Shown one piece after another: positions 24,571-27,318 of a stretch of DNA of 27,318 bases. Below the pieces are notes generated by a model. That model was not told where the DNA came from, ran no database searches, and was given only the letters and a program-made list of their open reading frames with translations. Source of the stretch: a virus; IMG/VR virus record IMGVR_UViG_3300010885_076458, positions 1-27,318 of that record; one strand, written 5' to 3'. The position numbers and the translations under genes are program-made. Position 1 is the stretch's first letter, and every line of letters begins with the position of its first letter.

Positions 24571-24719
24571 CGAGCACGACGCAGTCTATTTTGGTGTTGT
24601 TGCTGTTGTTGACGTCGAGCCAATTCTTGTGCTGGTGTGAGATAGTAACCGTCAGCATTGCCAACTGGGCTAGGATGTTTGACCGGAATCAATCCAGAAA
24701 ATTTTATTCCTGATATCAT
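24567..24719 (-). CDS. Possible small protein, Gln/Arg-rich C-terminus (50 aa)
   Basis: From ATG 24717-24719 the frame reads MISGIKFSGLIPVKHPSPVG, then a YYLTPAQELARRQ stretch, a run of glutamines and NRLRRAR. A longer form from 24776 would start inside the capsid terminator hairpin and is rejected. The stop overlaps the end of the convergent glycosyltransferase by 4 bases. A perfect late box lies at 24725-24732, and T4 spacing puts the transcript start at or next to the A of this ATG. Translation would therefore be leaderless, or the start is wrong. No family recognised. The basic, Gln-rich tail could bind nucleic acid, but that is a guess. Confidence 0.4.
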   Translation of the reverse strand: MISGIKFSGLIPVKHPSPVGNADGYYLTPAQELARRQQQQQHQNRLRRAR

Positions 24720-24724
24720 ATCAA

Positions 24725-24732
24725 TATTTATA
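24725..24732 (-). promoter_or_regulatory. T4-type late promoter (TATAAATA) after the capsid terminator
   Basis: Perfect minus-strand octamer 8 bases beyond the 24741-24762 terminator. Its transcript would start near 24719 and run through the small ORF and then antisense to the glycosyltransferase towards the MGRPLK gene. Confidence 0.65.
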
Positions 24733-24740
24733 ATCAACAA

Positions 24741-24762
24741 AAAAGGGCCTTGCGGCCCTTTT
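24741..24762 (-). terminator. Intrinsic terminator after the major capsid gene
   Basis: AAAAGGGCC (24741-24749) pairs perfectly with GGCCCTTTT (24754-24762) around TTGC. On the minus strand the stem ends in TTTTTTGTTG. The symmetrical A/T ends mean it could also work for plus-strand transcripts of the glycosyltransferase, which end 171 bases earlier. Confidence 0.88.
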
Positions 24763-24805
24763 CTGCTTCTTCCCATCCCTGAGAAAAATAAACTGCGTTC
24801 TCTGA

Positions 24806-26002
24806 TTAGGAGAAAGATAAGTTTTGAACAGCAATTTCGCCAACATAGTCAGCGGCATTCCCGAACGAAGATGCAGTATTTGTCAATTCCACGAATCCGT
24901 ACCTGGTCATGAATGATACGACTGGTTCGAAAGTTGATGGATCTAAAACAACACCGCTGCTCATCAAAGGAATGTATGGGCAGTAGAATGCGGCGGCATC
25001 AGCTTCGCTGGTACCTTTGTAACCAACCAACACAGATGCTGTATCTTGTGCATAGCTGTTTACAAACACACGCATAGCGCCGTTCAAAGTACCAACAAAC
25101 TTGGTGTTTGTAGGAGCTTCAAAAGTGCCTTCTGTGGTGCGAGCAAAAGCTGAAGTTGTTGCACTTTGCAACACTGTCAAACTTGCTGGGCTAACCACAC
25201 ACCAGTTACCAGCACCACGACGTGTGCGTTGTGCGATCAAGTTAGCAACACGGTTGATCAAAACTGCCAATGCGGCATGTTCGTCACCAACAAATGTAGC
25301 TGTACCAGATACAGTAGCTTGGTTGTATGTGTACTCAGTAGCAGCCAATGTGCTCAGGCTCAAGAGAATCTCTTGGTCGATCTCAGCTGTGATCTCTTGT
25401 GCAAGAGCAGCCATGATTTCTGCTTCAACGTCAATGCCGTGCATGGCTTGTGCGTCTTGTGCAGATTCAAATGTCCAGCGAGCTTGCAACTTGCGTGTCT
25501 TAGCTTCAACAGCTTGTTTCAAGATCTGAACGCTGATCTGTTTACCGCCTGTGCCTTCCATTGTTGCTGTGTTGTTACCAGTGTAGCCAGTAGCTGTTGT
25601 GGTAGCTTGTGGCACTGTGGAGTAAGCAGTAGCAATGGTGAATGGACTCAAAGCTTCTTGACCAGCTGCAACGCTTGTGGCGGCTGCTGAGTTGTCCGTC
25701 AAGCTCTGTGCATAACGCACACGCAGAGTGTGGATTTGGCCAACTGGACCTGTCATGGGCTGAACGCCGACCAACTCGTTAGCGATAACGGTGGGCATAA
25801 CACGTCGAATCACTGGCAGAATCACACGGTTAAGTGTAGCGATGTTGCCGGATACAGTAGAACCAGAACTTGCGTTCTCACGCAAATACTTTTTGGTGTT
25901 TTCGAGGATAACGGACATAGATGTACGCTTAGAACCATGCAGGCCTTCTAAGAGTGCTTCTTTGGTCTCGCCCCAACGACTTTCTAACAATTCTTGTGAC
26001 AT
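24806..26002 (-). CDS. 23: T4 gp23-like major capsid protein (398 aa)
   Basis: The region LNRVILPVIRRVMPTVIANELVGVQPMTGPVGQIHTLRVRYA (residues 57-98, recognised by RRVMPTVIANELVGVQPMTG) is characteristic of gp23-family capsid proteins. Further family-like stretches are KLQARWTFESAQDAQAMHG with EAEIMAALAQEITAEIDQEIL in the middle, RRGAGNWCVVSP, and YKGTSEADAAAFYCPYIPL near the end. It is shorter than T4 gp23 (521 aa), as in several distant T4 relatives. In T4, the prohead protease trims gp23 after an (L/I)xE motif. Here ILE34 and LRE42 fit that rule, so mature protein may start near residue 35 or 43. A strong AAAGGAG lies before ATG 26002, 27 bases after the gp22-like stop. A terminator follows. 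Confidence 0.96.
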   Translation of the reverse strand: MSQELLESRWGETKEALLEGLHGSKRTSMSVILENTKKYLRENASSGSTVSGNIATLNRVILPVIRRVMPTVIANELVGVQPMTGPVGQIHTLRVRYAQSLTDNSAAATSVAAGQEALSPFTIATAYSTVPQATTTATGYTGNNTATMEGTGGKQISVQILKQAVEAKTRKLQARWTFESAQDAQAMHGIDVEAEIMAALAQEITAEIDQEILLSLSTLAATEYTYNQATVSGTATFVGDEHAALAVLINRVANLIAQRTRRGAGNWCVVSPASLTVLQSATTSAFARTTEGTFEAPTNTKFVGTLNGAMRVFVNSYAQDTASVLVGYKGTSEADAAAFYCPYIPLMSSGVVLDPSTFEPVVSFMTRYGFVELTNTASSFGNAADYVGEIAVQNLSFS

Positions 26003-26029
26003 TTAAGTCTCCTTTATTATGTCTTTGGT

Positions 26030-27127
26030 TTACAGCCCTGCCAAACGCTTTAGATCGATCACGTTGTTTTCTTGTTCAACTTGGTCTACATCTGGACTGC
26101 GGGCAGATTTATCACCGGTAGCAATGGATACGGATTCAGTAATCACTTTCTGGGCTTTTACTGAACGATCTTCCAATACTGCTGGTAGATACTTTTCAAA
26201 GGCGCTTTGCAGACGTTTGGTCTGTACGCTTTCGAGCAAATTGCGCATCACTTCTGCTTTTTCCCGGTTTAGAGGAGACAACAGTTCTTCTAATGCAGCG
26301 TCACGCTGGTTAGATTCTTTGATGATACGTATTTCGCGTTCCTTGGATTCAACGAGAACTTTTGCTTTCTCGGCGAATTTAATGGCTTCGGCCAGTTTAG
26401 AATCTTTGTAAGCAATGGTATCGTGCAATTTGCGAACTTCGGCTTTCTCATTGAGGTGAGTGGCTCCAAATTCGGTTGCGTATGCTTCAAAAATACGACG
26501 ACCAAAATTGTTCTCTCGAGCAATTTGGATGTCTTCTTTCAACTGACTGAGTTCAGCCTTAAGATGTGTGCTAACAGCAGCGGACATTTTGCTGGCAGAT
26601 TCTGTTACGAATCGGGCCTTGAGTGTTTCCAACTGGTTGCGAGCTTCGCGCACCAAACGAACTTTTGTGTTGACCACATCTTGTTTGTCTTGTGCAAATT
26701 CTCGAATCTCACGTGCCAGTGCATGTACCACAAAGTTTTCCAACTTTTCAATACCTTCACTGTGCGTTTTGCGGTCTCGGCGCAGTTCGCCAATTTCTTC
26801 AGCAAGTTTGGTCACCATAAAGTTGTTGAACTTGGTGGCTGACTCTTTCATTTTGCCTTGGAACTTGACACGATCTTCGGCCAATGATTGCTTCTCGGCT
26901 CTCACTTGCTGGATCTCTGTCTGCAGACCTTCTGTTATCATACGATCTAGGGCTTCTACCATCACTTGTTTGTCATGCTCATAGCGTTGTGCAAACTCTT
27001 CTCTGAGCTCTGCACGTACCTGTTCACGAGCTTCGTTCAACTTGGATTCCCATGCTTCGGAGATCTGTTGTTGAGCTTCTTCGTTGATAAGGTCGCTATC
27101 TAGTAACGGTTTAATAGCATCTAGCAT
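26030..27127 (-). CDS. 22: T4 gp22-like prohead core scaffold protein (365 aa)
   Basis: Start chosen at ATG 27125-27127 (MLDAIKPLLDSDLINEEAQQ). GAAGGGAAA precedes it, and the upstream stop TAA ends one base before (TAATATG); an upstream in-frame ATG at 27154 lies inside the previous gene. The N-terminal 'MLDAIKPLLDSDLI.EE' and the long charged, helical body (EQVRAELREEFAQRYEHD; FVVHALAREIREFAQDK; VRLVREARNQLETLKARF) are typical of gp22 scaffolds. So is the C-terminal section ALEELLSPLNREKAEVMRNLL...RLQSAFEKYLPAVL. In T4, gp22 forms the assembly core inside the prohead and is degraded by the gp21 protease. The gene order, directly before gp23, fits. No membrane segment is present. Confidence 0.93.
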   Translation of the reverse strand: MLDAIKPLLDSDLINEEAQQQISEAWESKLNEAREQVRAELREEFAQRYEHDKQVMVEALDRMITEGLQTEIQQVRAEKQSLAEDRVKFQGKMKESATKFNNFMVTKLAEEIGELRRDRKTHSEGIEKLENFVVHALAREIREFAQDKQDVVNTKVRLVREARNQLETLKARFVTESASKMSAAVSTHLKAELSQLKEDIQIARENNFGRRIFEAYATEFGATHLNEKAEVRKLHDTIAYKDSKLAEAIKFAEKAKVLVESKEREIRIIKESNQRDAALEELLSPLNREKAEVMRNLLESVQTKRLQSAFEKYLPAVLEDRSVKAQKVITESVSIATGDKSARSPDVDQVEQENNVIDLKRLAGL

Positions 27128-27128
27128 A

Positions 27129-27318
27129 TTATTTCCCTTCAATCTTGAGACCATGTATCAAGCGAATCACTTCGTCTTTTACATATCTCTGTGCTTTGCT
27201 GCTCTTAGCTGGATCTTTGAACATATTCAACAATTTTTGTCCACCTTTGTGATTCAAAAGGCCTTCATAAATTGCTGTGGGATATGCATTTGGAGCACTC
27301 GGCTGAGCAACCACATCT
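27129..27318 (-). CDS. 3' part of an unrecognised head-region gene (at least 61 codons)
   Basis: The frame is open to the right edge. A GTG at 27312-27314 could be a start, but no Shine-Dalgarno is visible and the codon before it (GAT) is also coding, so the gene probably extends outside the window. Visible residues: PNAYPTAIYEGLLNHKGGQK, then LLNMFKDPAKSSKAQRYVKD and EVIRLIHGLKIEGK. They are basic and mostly helical. Its stop is one base from the gp22-like start. In T4 the gene before 22 encodes the gp21 protease, but nothing here looks like a protease. A small core or head protein is possible; identity unknown. Confidence 0.65.
   Translation of the reverse strand, partial: DVVAQPSAPNAYPTAIYEGLLNHKGGQKLLNMFKDPAKSSKAQRYVKDEVIRLIHGLKIEGK

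Noticed and set aside
24720-24776. Longer form of the small ORF starting at 24776
   Set aside because: Its start codon lies upstream of, and its first codons run through, the capsid terminator hairpin.
25166-25690. Cys-rich plus-strand frame opposite the capsid gene
   Set aside because: It is antisense to the strongly conserved gp23-like sequence and has no recognisable domain or start signals.
27128-27154. Upstream ATG (27154) for the gp22-like gene
   Set aside because: It lies inside the preceding gene. ATG 27127 has a GAAGGGAAA site, and MLDAIKPLL is the family-like start.

Overview
The window looks like part of the late structural region of a T4-like myovirus (tailed phage), probably from an aquatic environment. 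The evidence is a gp22-like scaffold gene followed by a gp23-like major capsid gene, three perfect copies of the T4 late-promoter octamer TATAAATA on the minus strand, intrinsic terminators between gene groups, and a conserved 'LWKKVGYG' structural protein of the kind known from marine T4-like phages. Base composition is moderate by eye (not counted), which argues against a very AT-rich host such as SAR11. The host cannot be named from the sequence.

Nearly everything is on the minus strand and reads right to left. Right end (27318-24806): the 3' part of an unrecognised small gene, the gp22-like prohead scaffold and the gp23-like capsid protein, closed by a strong terminator. Middle right (24740-23277): a late promoter abutting a small possible ORF, then the only plus-strand gene, a TPR plus family-9-like glycosyltransferase, which stands out as a host-derived cargo gene. 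Next comes a 'MGRPLK' structural protein with its own late promoter and terminator. From 22227 down to 15175 lies a tightly packed run of five genes (202, 109, 141, 1544 and 344 aa), two junctions of which are stop/start overlaps. A promoter-rich 187-bp gap then precedes the 2159-aa and 1224-aa fibre genes. After a terminator there is a lectin-fold-like protein and another terminator. The last run is 359 aa, 671 aa and a gene that leaves the window at the left end.

The dominant theme is adhesion. Six proteins (<270, 359, 671, 1224, 1544 and 2159 aa) contain variants of a Gly/Thr/Asn/Ser/Ala-rich repeat of about 17 residues (GN[VI]TGGN[VIL]xTGGxxSAT), and some a second 21-residue repeat. Other exchangeable cassettes are spliced in: a ~215-residue 'YVD...NGVY...' module in three proteins, RYNT/NGDGANT modules in three, four PKD-like domains in one, an S74 chaperone at the end of one and a different 'ADLAEKY' C-terminal domain at the end of its neighbour. 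Together these probably form the baseplate-distal adhesion apparatus. The repeated DNA would allow recombination between and within the genes.

The most interesting ideas are this modular fibre locus itself, the coincidence of dozens of N-[VI]-T sequons with a phage-borne glycosyltransferase, and a possible leaderless small gene at the capsid/glycosyltransferase junction. The long plus-strand open frames opposite the fibre genes are antisense shadows of the repeats and are not annotated.
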